Assembly: GCA_963798775.1 (NCBI GenBank)
Contig: CAWCUK010000005.1
Location: 124,001 to 188,000, forward strand
From: CAWCUK01 sp963798775
GTDB lineage: Bacteria; Bacteroidota; Ignavibacteria; Ignavibacteriales; Ignavibacteriaceae
Length of the DNA stretch: 64,000 nt
Direction of reading: 5' to 3'
Position numbers and translations under genes: made by a program
Notes under the pieces: generated by a model
Told to the model about the DNA's origin: nothing
What the model saw: only the letters and a program-made list of their open reading frames with translations
Databases searched by the model: none
Part shown: in pieces, positions 38,001 through 46,436 of the stretch
Position numbering within the stretch: the stretch's first letter is position 1
How the letters are laid out: every line of letters begins with the position of its first letter

Positions 38001-38134
38001 TAATCCACAAAGAAATGAACGCCGGTCATTATGAATTTAATTTTAATGCGGCCGGTTTAGCTTCCGGTAATTATATTTATCGATTAACACAAAATGATAA
38101 AAGTTTGTCTAAAATTATGATTTTATTGAAATAA
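35045..38134 (+). CDS. GHL10-type glycoside hydrolase, multidomain, T9SS-exported
   Basis: A 1029-residue secreted protein. After the signal peptide (1-20) comes a GHL10/YngK-like TIM-barrel (about 23-405: FRATWVVTWEY, SVIWQVRQAGTAYYNSSFEPW, GLELHAWFNVF, DIDGLHFDYVRW). Family members act on glycans, including peptidoglycan in some cases. Then an FnIII-like domain, two bacterial Ig-like (Big_5) domains (PPVVLSSLPSEGDTLEVTSGIEINFSKPV is the first), a jelly-roll region around 755-930 and a C-terminal sorting domain (YSLFQNYPNPFNPSTV ... KIMILLK). The candidate acidic residues are D178 or D181 near the HFDYVRW motif. Monocistronic or followed by the small DUF427 gene. Confidence 0.85.
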   Translation: MKKIFTFLFIIFITLQIIPQTNNNEFRATWVVTWEYINGSSTVEQNKARIRRILDEHKAANMTSVIWQVRQAGTAYYNSSFEPWGSYAGSKNPGFDPLQYAIDEAHKRGLELHAWFNVFSCTSTVPGAPANEHPEWICRDQSGNPMNSSIALSPGMAAARAYLEDVAMEIVNNYDIDGLHFDYVRWNEYTSSKQSKSFSKLVETEKLPDGAITNNQVEELADNQSGRYLYDVEHPYSAGVPEGFSSWQEWWRWSVTKFVKEMHDSVQAVKPWVRISVAAIGKYNWSSWQGYGSVYQDAALWFNKGYIDQLTPMHYHWLTGSEFYGMLVGDGAQSWGPYIQEGVAAGRLFSVGPPSYRLEENNVWDNHEDIVNSCRMVDWVDGFQFFSYASWHDYEYWNEAGSTFFKKKTKVRSNIAVSDSVPESPQINITKIDSLHYQLDVVPPAGLNLNQWFAVYKSTGNINTDNSDLIAVNFGNSSFVLDEFFTGNENFAGKYKFAATMLNRYWNESLPSNVVETDSIPSYPPVVLSSLPSEGDTLEVTSGIEINFSKPVDLKLGRSIHISPEIPLGLVDGSNDNTKYLIKFAYPFNYNTEYTLTIDTSATDLIGQKIDGNKDGIPGDPFVLHFRTEVQDLKGPVVIAANVDSSSDQNLFDVEDIITVLFDEQVDPLTITHSTVILYEGENAKLKDMQLKTVGNKSVLSFKLQKPLLNNFPYRLELKSGIKDLNGNGMSSDTAFSFFTSSNIYSERIMIDDFSSEGSWEAPHYSGSTNGIVDSGSYFQYSTEYYRPASSPTKSVFLNYQWDSTSSHLIREYLSSGAPRDIIFDTTYTLQVYIFGDGSGNLFRFAIDEGDGTAWPNHEVSKWYKIDWIGWKLVEWKLSDVNSVGEWIGDGQLDYSSYRIDSFQMTADEGSANYGRIYFDDFRLVKKSHIPVYAGQQKSQIPKEYSLFQNYPNPFNPSTVISFDLTKKGLVSLEIFDILGNRINTLIHKEMNAGHYEFNFNAAGLASGNYIYRLTQNDKSLSKIMILLK

Positions 38135-38180
38135 TACTATCGTATTTAATAATATCTATAATATGAAAGGAGTAGAAAGG

Positions 38181-38468
38181 ATGCACAAAGCAATCTGGAA
38201 TGATGAAGTAATAGCAGCCAGCAATGAAATACTTGAAATAGACGGTAATAGATATTTTCCAATAAATTCCGTTAAAAAAGAATATTTGAAGAAAAGTCCT
38301 ACTCATCATATTGATTCTTCAAAAGGGAAGGCTGATTTTTTTAACATTGATGTACACGGCAATGTTGTTTGGAATGGTGCTTGGCAATATGAGCAGCCAA
38401 ACGAAAAGCTTTCTAAATTAAAAAATTATATCGCCTTTTCCAGCGGTATAGATTTAGAGGATGAATAA
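38181..38468 (+). CDS. DUF427 domain protein
   Basis: A small beta-fold protein with the DUF427 pattern: KAIWNDEVIAAS, an EIDGNRYFPINSV strand pair, then SPTHHIDSSKGKADFFNIDV and NGAWQYEQP. DUF427 proteins are widespread, cytoplasmic and of unknown function. I choose the ATG at 38181 (95 residues) rather than the one at 38163, because AAAGGAG at 38166-38172 lies 8 bp before it and the family starts right before the AIWN motif. A terminator follows. Confidence 0.85.
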   Translation: MHKAIWNDEVIAASNEILEIDGNRYFPINSVKKEYLKKSPTHHIDSSKGKADFFNIDVHGNVVWNGAWQYEQPNEKLSKLKNYIAFSSGIDLEDE

Positions 38469-38483
38469 TTTCTCTTCTTTTGA

Positions 38484-38518
38484 AAAATCCTCTGCATCAA
38501 AAGTGCAGGGGATTTTTT
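38484..38518 (+). terminator. Intrinsic terminator after DUF427 gene
   Basis: A 13-bp stem with one G-T pair (38484-38496 with 38504-38516), 7-nt loop and a T6 run. Confidence 0.9.
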
Positions 38519-38668
38519 ATTATATCTTACTCACACGCAATCAATAAAAATGCTTAAAATCACTTCACTTCCTTTTTGTTTATCTCATTAATTTTATTTT
38601 AGGGACAGCAATAAAACTTTTCATAAATACTTTTTCAATTAATTACTTTTCTTAAAAGAATATACTCA

Positions 38669-39214
38669 ATGAAAATACTCGTCGGTTCTAAAAATCCAGT
38701 AAAAATTGATTCCGTAAAAAATGCTTTTTCTAAATATTTTAGTGATATACAAATAATAGGAATTCATGCTGAATCCGGTGTTTCTCCTCAGCCTATAAAT
38801 GATGAAACTTTTGAAGGCGCGAAAAATAGAGCTGAAGAACTAAAAAATAAAAATATTACCGAAGGTTTAAATGCCGACTATTTCGTAGGAATTGAGGGTG
38901 GAATCGCAAAATTTTTCAATCAATGGTTTGCGCTGGGATTGATTTGTATAATAGACAAAGAAGGGAAAATCGGTTTCGGAAGTTCTCCTCTATTCGAACT
39001 GCCCAAATCAATTACTAAGGAATTATTAAAAGGAATTGAACTCGGTGATGTAATGGATAAAATAACCGGGAATCACAACACAAAACAAAAAGAAGGCGCA
39101 ATAGGTTATTTTACAAAAGGCAGAATGGATAGAACAGAATTATATATGCACGGATTGATAACAGCTTTAATTCCCTTTTTACATAAAGATTTATTCTTTG
39201 AGGAAAAGAAATGA
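38669..39214 (+). CDS. yjjX: Inosine/xanthosine triphosphatase (YjjX family)
   Basis: A 181-residue house-cleaning NTPase that hydrolyses ITP/XTP so that damaged purines are not incorporated. Visible: start KILVGSKNPVKIDSVKNAF, the conserved SGVSPQPINDETFEGAKNRAEEL helix, DYFVGIEGGI, and GAIGYFTKGRMDRTELY near the end, all typical of the YjjX/NTPase family. Cytoplasmic dimer. It is the first gene of a compact unit: its stop overlaps the next ATG (ATGA at 39211). Confidence 0.88.
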   Translation: MKILVGSKNPVKIDSVKNAFSKYFSDIQIIGIHAESGVSPQPINDETFEGAKNRAEELKNKNITEGLNADYFVGIEGGIAKFFNQWFALGLICIIDKEGKIGFGSSPLFELPKSITKELLKGIELGDVMDKITGNHNTKQKEGAIGYFTKGRMDRTELYMHGLITALIPFLHKDLFFEEKK

Positions 39215-39912
39215 CATTAGAAAATACTTCAACAAAAACGGCATTAATTGTGGGGGGAACAGGGCTGGTTGGCGGATTTTGTTTAAAGCATCTGCTTAAT
39301 AATTATCATTATTCAAAAGTTATTGCACTTGTCCGTCATAAAATTAATGATGATAATCCAAAATTAGTACAGCAAAAAGTAGATTTTAATAATCTCCAAA
39401 ACTACTCGGAAATAATTCAAGCAGATGATATATTCTGCTGCCTGGGGACAACTATAAAAAAAGCTGGTTCACAGGAGAATTTTAAAAAAGTTGATTACCG
39501 ATATCCTCTGGAAATTGCGACTATCGCCTTACAAAACCGGGCTAAACAATTTTTTTTTGTAAGTGCTTTAGGGGCTAATCCCGATTCTAAAATCTTTTAC
39601 AATCGTGTTAAAGGAGAAGTTGAAAGAGATATTTCCAAATTAGATTTTAATACCATAAATATTTTTCGCCCTTCTCTGCTTCTCGGTGAAAGACAAGAAC
39701 ACAGATTGGGAGAGAAAATAGGCGCAATTTTTATGCGAACCTTCTCTTTTGCTTTTTCCGGTAAACTGAAAAAATATGACGCGATTGACGCGGATACGGT
39801 AGCTGTGGCAATGGTGCAATCGGCAAACGCCGATATAACCGGTATTAATATTTATGAATCTCATAAAATAAAAGAAATGATAACTAAAACTCCTTTTCTT
39901 ATGAAAGCTTAA
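39211..39912 (+). CDS. NAD(P)-binding Rossmann protein (TIP30/HTATIP2-like)
   Basis: A 233-residue atypical SDR with the glycine motif VGGTGLVGGF at about 13-22, a CCLGTTIKKAGSQENFKKVDY segment and the FVSALGANPDSKIFYNRVKGEVER stretch holding a YxxxK-like pair. This is characteristic of the TIP30/YwnB-type oxidoreductase-like family, whose substrates are mostly unknown. It overlaps the YjjX gene by 4 bp and lies 6 bp before the NRDE gene, so translation is probably coupled. Confidence 0.8.
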   Translation: MTLENTSTKTALIVGGTGLVGGFCLKHLLNNYHYSKVIALVRHKINDDNPKLVQQKVDFNNLQNYSEIIQADDIFCCLGTTIKKAGSQENFKKVDYRYPLEIATIALQNRAKQFFFVSALGANPDSKIFYNRVKGEVERDISKLDFNTINIFRPSLLLGERQEHRLGEKIGAIFMRTFSFAFSGKLKKYDAIDADTVAVAMVQSANADITGINIYESHKIKEMITKTPFLMKA

Positions 39913-39917
39913 TAAAA

Positions 39918-40685
39918 ATGTGCTTATTATTATTAGCCAAAAATTTCCATCCGGTTTATAAATTTATAATAGCCGCCAATAGAGATGAATTTTTAGAACG
40001 CCCCACAGAACCGGTAAAATTTTGGGAGAATTATAATTTAATTGCCGGCAAAGATATTAAAGCCGGCGGTACTTGGCTGGGAATGACTAGAGAAGGAAAA
40101 TTTGCCGCCATTACAAACTATAGAAGTCCTTTAGAAATGAAAAATGATGCTCCTTCTCGCGGACATATTGTATCGGATTTTTTAATAAATAATTACGATA
40201 CGGGAGATTATTCTAAAATATTATTAGAATCCGCGGAAAAGTATAACGGGTATAACTTAATTTTCGGCAATTTACAAGAACTTTACTACTTTTCAAATAA
40301 AACTAAAGAAATTATAAAACTTAATGAAGGAGTTTTTGGTTTAAGTAATCATCTTCTGGATACTCCATGGCCTAAAGTTGAAAAAAGTAAATCAGCTTTA
40401 CAAATTTTACTTAAATCGCAAAATATTACCGCCGATGATCTGTTTAAAATTTTAATTGATGATGCGCAAGCCGAGGATGAAGATCTTCCCGATACAGGAG
40501 TAGGAATAGAAATTGAACGAGCTGTTTCACCAATTTTTATAAATACGCCGCAATATGGAACTCGCTCCCAGACAATAATTATGGTTGACCGGCAAAATAA
40601 TGTTAAATTTATTGAAAGAGCTCTGGATGTTGAAAAAAGAGAATGGAAAGAAAGGCCCTTCCATTTTAGAATAAAAGAAAAATAA
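39918..40685 (+). CDS. NRDE family protein (TANGO2-like)
   Basis: A 255-residue protein of the NRDE/TANGO2 family, named from the AANRDEFLERPTEP motif at about 19-32. It has the conserved MC start (Cys2), AGKDIKAGGTWLGMTREGKFAAITNYR and LSNHLLDTPWPKV. The fold resembles Ntn hydrolases, with Cys2 as the possible nucleophile after Met removal; TANGO2 homologues have been linked to heme or lipid metabolism but the bacterial role is unsettled. Co-directional with the neighbours at 6-10 bp spacing. Confidence 0.85.
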   Translation: MCLLLLAKNFHPVYKFIIAANRDEFLERPTEPVKFWENYNLIAGKDIKAGGTWLGMTREGKFAAITNYRSPLEMKNDAPSRGHIVSDFLINNYDTGDYSKILLESAEKYNGYNLIFGNLQELYYFSNKTKEIIKLNEGVFGLSNHLLDTPWPKVEKSKSALQILLKSQNITADDLFKILIDDAQAEDEDLPDTGVGIEIERAVSPIFINTPQYGTRSQTIIMVDRQNNVKFIERALDVEKREWKERPFHFRIKEK

Positions 40686-40694
40686 CTAACAACG

Positions 40695-41624
40695 ATGAAT
40701 ATTTTTAACCTTACCGAACGCCCGCAGAAACAATTATTTTACTCACGCAACGATCCAAAAGATTTAAAATTGGGAGATTTTGTAAAATCTTCGCCGGAAG
40801 AATTTGAAGATTCTCAAGTTATAATTTTAGGTTCACCGCAGGATGAAGGGGTAAAAAGAAATAGAGGAAGAGAAGGCGCTAAAGATGCCCCCGATGAAAT
40901 ACGAAAAGCGTTTTATAAGTTAAGCTTGAATGACAAAATATCATCAAAAAAAGTATTTGATTTAGGAAATTTAAAAGTTGATTCATCACTTGAGAATATT
41001 CATAAAAACCAAGAATTTGTCGTTTCCGAAATTTTAAAAACCGCGGATAAAATAATTATTCTCGGCGGCGGAAATGATATTTCTTATCCCGATTGTAAAG
41101 CGCTTTCACTTGCAAAAGAAAGTATTCTTGCAATAAATATTGACAGCCATTTTGATGTAAGAGATGATAAACCAAGAAATAGCGGAACTCCCTACAGAAT
41201 GCTTCTTGATGAAAAATTAATTTTACCGAATAATTTTTTTGAAATTGGAATAAAACCTTTCGCGTCCTCCCCGGTTTATGAAAATTATTTGAAGGAAATT
41301 GGGGTTGAATTTTTTACAATAAATAAAGTTAAAGAATCCGGAATTAAAAAAATATTAGACAGTATTCTAATGAAAAATAAAAGTAAATTTATTTTTTGGG
41401 GATTCGATATGGATTCTGTTAGAGCATTTGCGGCTCCGGGAGTAAGCGCTCCGAATCCAAACGGACTTACTGCGGAAGAAGCAATAACAGCAGCGGAAAC
41501 TGCAGGCATTGAAGACAGAACAAAAATATTTGAGATTAGTGAAGTAAATCCAAAATTTGATATTGACGGAAGAACCTGTAAACTTGCCGCTGTTATGATG
41601 TGGCATTTTATAAGCTGCCTTTAA
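40695..41624 (+). CDS. hutG: Formimidoylglutamase-like protein (arginase/ureohydrolase family)
   Basis: A 309-residue ureohydrolase. Metal-ligand motifs: NIDSHFD (D-x-H-x-D) and GFDMDSVRAFAAPGVSAPNP (D-x-D) are intact; the first motif, usually GGGHD, reads GGGND, so one histidine ligand is replaced by Asn. Formimidoylglutamase converts N-formimino-glutamate to glutamate and formamide in histidine breakdown. The next two genes, FtcD and cyclodeaminase, act on the same formimino group, which supports this identity over arginase or agmatinase. The presence of both HutG-like and FtcD routes is redundant, and the Asn may mean altered metal content or function. Confidence 0.7.
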   Translation: MNIFNLTERPQKQLFYSRNDPKDLKLGDFVKSSPEEFEDSQVIILGSPQDEGVKRNRGREGAKDAPDEIRKAFYKLSLNDKISSKKVFDLGNLKVDSSLENIHKNQEFVVSEILKTADKIIILGGGNDISYPDCKALSLAKESILAINIDSHFDVRDDKPRNSGTPYRMLLDEKLILPNNFFEIGIKPFASSPVYENYLKEIGVEFFTINKVKESGIKKILDSILMKNKSKFIFWGFDMDSVRAFAAPGVSAPNPNGLTAEEAITAAETAGIEDRTKIFEISEVNPKFDIDGRTCKLAAVMMWHFISCL

Positions 41625-41745
41625 AGCCAACCTTCTTTTTTGTAAAGAAACAGATACCTCTTAATTCTTTTAAAAACTTAAATAGAAATTGATTATTTTT
41701 TATTTACAATTAATATCTACCTGGCCAAAAACCAACGGAGAATAA

Positions 41746-42762
41746 ATGAAAATAATTGAGTGTGTACCTAATTTCAGCGAAGGGAAAAACGAAGAAACAT
41801 TCCAAAAGATGAAGGATTCCCTAAAACAAATTGATAACTGTAGTCTTTTAAGTCTTGAACCCGATGCCGATTATAATCGCGTTGTTGTTACTCTTGCCGG
41901 AGATAAATCAGGCATTTTAAATGGCGCTGCTGCTCTTAGTAAAACCGCCGCAGACTGTATTAACATGACTAATCAAAAAGGTGAGCATCCGCGATTAGGA
42001 GCTATTGATGTTGTCCCTTTCGTTCCTGTAAAAAATGTTACAATGGAAGAATGTATAGAAATCTCAAAAGAGTACGGAGAACAAATTTCTAAAGAACTGA
42101 ATGTACCGGTTTATCTTTATGAAAATGCGGCTCAAAAACCGGGAAGAAAAAATTTATCCGATATTAGAAAAGGCGAATATGAAGGTCTAAAGGAAAAATT
42201 GCTGCGGGAGGAGTGGAAGCCTGATTTTGGAACTTCTGAATTTAACGAAAAACTAGGGGCTATTGTTACGGGCGCACGTTTTTTTTTAGTAGCTTATAAT
42301 GTTAACATAAAGCATACTGATGTTAAATATGCGAAAGAAATTGGTGAAATACTTCGGGAATCCGGTAGAGCAAAACGCGACATAAACGGTAAAATTGTTA
42401 AACAAGAGGGGAAAACTGTGCGAGAACCGGGAAGATTAAATTCAGTTAAAGGGATGGGCGTCGCTTTGGAAAAATATGGAATAACACAAGTTTCTATGAA
42501 CTTAACAAATTTTAATATTACACCGATTCACGTTGCTTTTGAAGAAGTAAAAAAAGAAGCTAAACGTTTAGGCGTTGAAGTTGACGGAAGTGAAATAGTG
42601 GGGCTTGTTCCTCTTGAAGCTTTACTTCAGGCAGGAAGATATTATTCTAAAAATAAATACACGGATGAAAAATCATTAGTTGATCTGGCAATTGAAGCAC
42701 TGGGATTAAGTTCACTCAATCCTTTTTTTAGAGATCAAAAAATAATTGATTATATGATTTAA
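41746..42762 (+). CDS. ftcD: Glutamate formimidoyltransferase
   Basis: A 338-residue protein covering the formiminotransferase N- and C-subdomains only (the cyclodeaminase is the next gene, as is common in bacteria). It transfers the formimino group of N-formimino-glutamate to tetrahydrofolate. Visible: IIECVPNFSEGKNEETF, LSLEPDADYNRVVVTLAG, GEHPRLGAIDVVPFVPV with the catalytic His, and NLTNFNITPIHVAFEEV. A separate promoter is likely in the 121-bp gap upstream. Confidence 0.95.
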   Translation: MKIIECVPNFSEGKNEETFQKMKDSLKQIDNCSLLSLEPDADYNRVVVTLAGDKSGILNGAAALSKTAADCINMTNQKGEHPRLGAIDVVPFVPVKNVTMEECIEISKEYGEQISKELNVPVYLYENAAQKPGRKNLSDIRKGEYEGLKEKLLREEWKPDFGTSEFNEKLGAIVTGARFFLVAYNVNIKHTDVKYAKEIGEILRESGRAKRDINGKIVKQEGKTVREPGRLNSVKGMGVALEKYGITQVSMNLTNFNITPIHVAFEEVKKEAKRLGVEVDGSEIVGLVPLEALLQAGRYYSKNKYTDEKSLVDLAIEALGLSSLNPFFRDQKIIDYMI

Positions 42763-42792
42763 TCTTTTAAAAATTTTACAAAGGATTTTATA

Positions 42793-43425
42793 ATGAATTT
42801 AAAAGTAACTTTAGAAGAATATTTAGAAGATTTATCTTCGGCGGCGCCTACTCCCGGCGGTGGAAATGTTTCCGCGTTATGCGGAGTTCTTGCTTCGGGC
42901 TTAGGTACTATGGTTTGTAATCTTACTATCGGCAAAAAAAAATATTTAGATTTTGAAGTTGAAGCCGTTGAGATAAAGAAACGCCTGGAAGAAGCAAAAG
43001 CAAAATTTATTGAACTCGCGCAAAAGGATAATGAAGCGTTTAATAAAGTAATGGATGCTTTTAAACTTCCTAAAGATACCGAAGAACAAAAAGTTTTACG
43101 AAGAGAAGCCATTGATAATACAACATTTGAAGCTGCGGTTGTGCCTTCGGAAGTAATTAAAATTTGCAATGAAACTCTTCCGTTGATTAAAATAATAGCG
43201 GAACGCGGAAATCAAAATTCATTATCGGATGCCGGTGTTGCCGCTTCTTTATTAACTACGGCCGCTGAGGGAGCTTATATGAATGTGGCAATAAATTGTT
43301 CCGGTTTAATGAACCAAACTATCGCCAACGAATTTTTGAAAAAATCTGAAATTCTGTATAATGAAGTAAAAACCGGCGCGTCAGCATTAGTATCCGAAAT
43401 ATTAAAGGGATTAAGAACTATATGA
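42793..43425 (+). CDS. fchA: Formimidoyltetrahydrofolate cyclodeaminase
   Basis: A 210-residue all-helical protein of the FTCD_C family. The start VTLEEYLEDLSSAAPTPGGGNVSAL contains the PxPGGGxxSA signature; QKDNEAFNKVMDAFKLPK and LSDAGVAASLL are the other conserved segments. It converts 5-formimino-THF to 5,10-methenyl-THF and ammonia, feeding one-carbon units from histidine into folate. It lies 30 bp after ftcD, and its TGA overlaps the ATG of the next gene (ATGA at 43422). Confidence 0.92.
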   Translation: MNLKVTLEEYLEDLSSAAPTPGGGNVSALCGVLASGLGTMVCNLTIGKKKYLDFEVEAVEIKKRLEEAKAKFIELAQKDNEAFNKVMDAFKLPKDTEEQKVLRREAIDNTTFEAAVVPSEVIKICNETLPLIKIIAERGNQNSLSDAGVAASLLTTAAEGAYMNVAINCSGLMNQTIANEFLKKSEILYNEVKTGASALVSEILKGLRTI

Positions 43426-46354
43426 AAAATTTTTTACTCCTCTTTTTATTATTTACAACAATATCCTATTTGTCAGTTAAAAAATCCATATCCGGCAACT
43501 CCCGCTGAAAAAAGAATAGACGCATTTCAGCAGCGGTTGGCACTTCAAAAAAAATCTCTCCTTAAAAATGTTGAATTTCGTTCAATCGGCCCCACAGTAA
43601 TGAGCGGAAGAGTTGTAGATGTAGATGTTTCTCCCAATGATCCTACAATTTTTTATATAGCATATGCATCCGGCGGCTTATGGAAAACCAGCAATAACGG
43701 AATTTCATTTACTTCTCTTTTTGATGAACAAGCTTCTATGACGATTGGAGATATTGCAGTAGATTGGAATCATGGAGAAAAAATTTGGGTAGGAACGGGT
43801 GAAAATAATTCGAGCCGTTCATCGTATGCCGGCACAGGTATTTATGTAAGCGGTGATACCGGAAAAACATGGAGAAATGTAGGACTTGCGGAAACTCAGC
43901 ATATTGGAAGAATAATTCTTAATCCTAACGATACAAATATAGTTTGGGTTGCTGCCTTGGGGCATTTGTATTCATCAAATCCGGAAAGAGGAATTTATAA
44001 AACAACCGACGCCGGCAAAACTTGGAATAATACTTTATATATTGATGACAACACCGGCGCAATCGATTTATCCATAGATCCTAAAAATTCAAATATATTA
44101 TACGCGGCAATGTGGTATAAAACCCGTCGCGCATGGGATTTTGAAGAATCAGGTAAAACTTCCGGAATTTATAAAAGCGAAGACGGCGGTGATACATGGA
44201 ATTTAATATCAGGTGAAAACAGCGGATTTCCCACCGGTGAAGGTGTAGGAAGAATTGGTTTAGCTGTCTATCCTCAAAATCCACAAATAGTTTATGCCGT
44301 TGTTGATAATCAATCTCACCGAAAAAAAGAAGAAAAAGAAAAACATGCTCTTACTAAAGAAATGTTAAAAAATATGACTAAGGAAGATTTTATAAAGTTA
44401 AAAGAATATGTAATTAATAAATATTTGGATGAAAATGATTTTCCCGAAAAATATACTGCCAAGAAAATAATTGAAATGGTAAAAGCGGATAAAATAAAAC
44501 CTTCTGCTTTGGTGGATTATCTTGAAGATGCAAACCAGCAGTTGTTCGATACTCCCGTAAAAGGAGCCGAATTATATCGATCCGAAGACGGCGGAAAAAC
44601 TTGGAAACGTACTCACGATGAATATATTGATGATATGTTTTACACGTACGGTTACTATTTTTCTGAAGTTAGAGTCGATCCGAATGACGATAAAAAAGTT
44701 TATCTCTTAGGACTTTTCATTATTAACTCGAATGACGGCGGGAAAAGTTTTTCTTCCATTTCTCAAGAAAATGTTCATGCCGATAACCACGCTCTTTGGC
44801 TCGATCCTAATAGAAACGGGCATTTAATTTTAGGAAATGACGGCGGCCTTAATATTTCTTATGACGACGGAAACACTTGGTTCAAAGCTAATACACCCGC
44901 TGTGGGGCAGTTTTACTCCGTTGCCGTTGATATGGAAATGCCTTACAATGTTTACGGCGGACTTCAGGATAACGGCGTTTGGTACGGCCCAAGCAATAAC
45001 TCCCCAAGTTATAATTGGTACGACAGCGGACATAATCCTTTTAAATCGATTATGGGGGGTGACGGAATGCAAGTTGCTGTTGATACAATTTCAAATAACC
45101 TTGTTTATACCGGCTATCAATTTGGCTATTATTATCGAATAAATAAACAAGATAATAATACTACATTAATTAAACCGGTCCACGATTTAGGAGAAACTCC
45201 GTATCGTTTTAATTGGCAGGCACCGATTCATCTTTCTATTACATAATCCGGATATATTTTATATCGGCGCAAACAAATTATTTCGTTCTTTAGATAAGGG
45301 CAATACTTATGAGAAAATTTCCGGAGATTTAACTAAAGGCGGTAAAGTAGGAGATGTTCCTTACGGAACTTTAACTTCAATTGATGAATCACCGCTAAAA
45401 TTCGGATTACTTTACACGGGAAGCGATGATGGTTTAGTATATGTTTCCAAAAATGGAGGCGGCAGCTGGAAAAATATTTCGGCCGGTTTACCGGATGACT
45501 TATATATAAGCCGCGTAATTGCTTCCAAATTTGATACTGCAATTGTTTATGCTTCTTTAAATGGCTACCGCTGGGATAATTTTAATTCATATTTATACCG
45601 CTCAACAAATTACGGAAATACCTGGGAAAAAATAGGAACAAATCTTCCCGCGGAACCAATAAATGTTGTAAAAGAAGACCCGTCTAATAAAAACATTTTA
45701 TATGTAGGAACCGATCACGGAGTTTATACTTCTTTGGACGGAGGTAAATCTTTTATGTCTATGTTTAAAAGTTTACCGATGGTTCCTGTGCACGATTTGG
45801 TTGTTCATCCAAGAGACAAAGATCTTGTAGTTGCAACTCACGGCCGCTCAATCTATATAGCAGATGTTAGATATATTGAACAGCTTGATGATACTCTTCT
45901 TGCAAAAACTCTTTATGTATTTCCTGTAAACGGTGAGCGTTTTAAAAAATCGTGGGGTAATAAAAATTACGCATGGGGTGAAGTTAATTTTCCGAAAATA
46001 CAAATTCCGTATTACACAAATAAAAATGGCATTGCCAAAATTACAATATTAACAAATGACGGAGAGGAATTAAACACTCTTTCGGATTCAACGGAACAAG
46101 GATTAAATTATTACAATTATGATTTATCCATTGACTCCAATAAAGTTGAGGATTATAAGGAAAAAATAAATGATAATTTAAATGAAGAAGATAAATATAA
46201 TTTCAAAACCACAGACAGTAATAAAACTTTTCTTCATCCGGGAAAATATAAAATAAAGATTAGTTTTAACGGCAAAGAAAAAGAACAATCTTTTGAAATT
46301 AAAAAGCCCAAAAAAAGTGCTCGTCAAGAAGAAGAACGGGAATTAACTCCTTAA
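43422..46354 (+). CDS. Secreted BNR/VPS10-repeat (sortilin-like) protein, broken by two single-base insertions
   Basis: A ~976-residue protein when read through two frame changes. First piece: ATG 43422 (ATGA overlap with the cyclodeaminase), signal peptide, then a +1 change in the A6 run at 43479-43484 (corrected sequence VKNPYPATPAEKRI). Second piece (43537-45246) holds a propeller with BNR/Asp-box repeats: SGDTGKTWRN, TTDAGKTWNN, SEDGGDTWNL, SEDGGKTWKR, SYDDGNTWFK. It stops at 45246 because of an extra A at about 45238. The third frame (45239-46354) continues with SKNGGGSWKN and STNYGNTWEK and ends in a beta domain and a basic tail. The family is annotated as glycosyl hydrolase BNR or VPS10-like; no catalytic residue can be named. 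No T9SS domain is seen. A terminator follows. Confidence 0.8.
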
Positions 46355-46377
46355 TTATCTCATAAAATTTTTTATTG

Positions 46378-46405
46378 AAGAAGGGCTAAAACCCTTCTTT
46401 TTTTA
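46378..46405 (+). terminator. Intrinsic terminator
   Basis: An 8-bp stem (46378-46385 with 46392-46399: AAGAAGGG / CCCTTCTT), 6-nt loop and a T-rich tail; placed between convergent genes, so it may serve both. Confidence 0.88.
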
Positions 46406-46436
46406 TGTCAAAAGAATCTTCAAGTTGAAATAATTT

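Noticed and set aside
38163..38180. ATG at 38163 as the DUF427 start.
   Set aside because: The six extra codons contain the ribosome-binding sequence AAAGGAG of the ATG at 38181 and do not match the family start.
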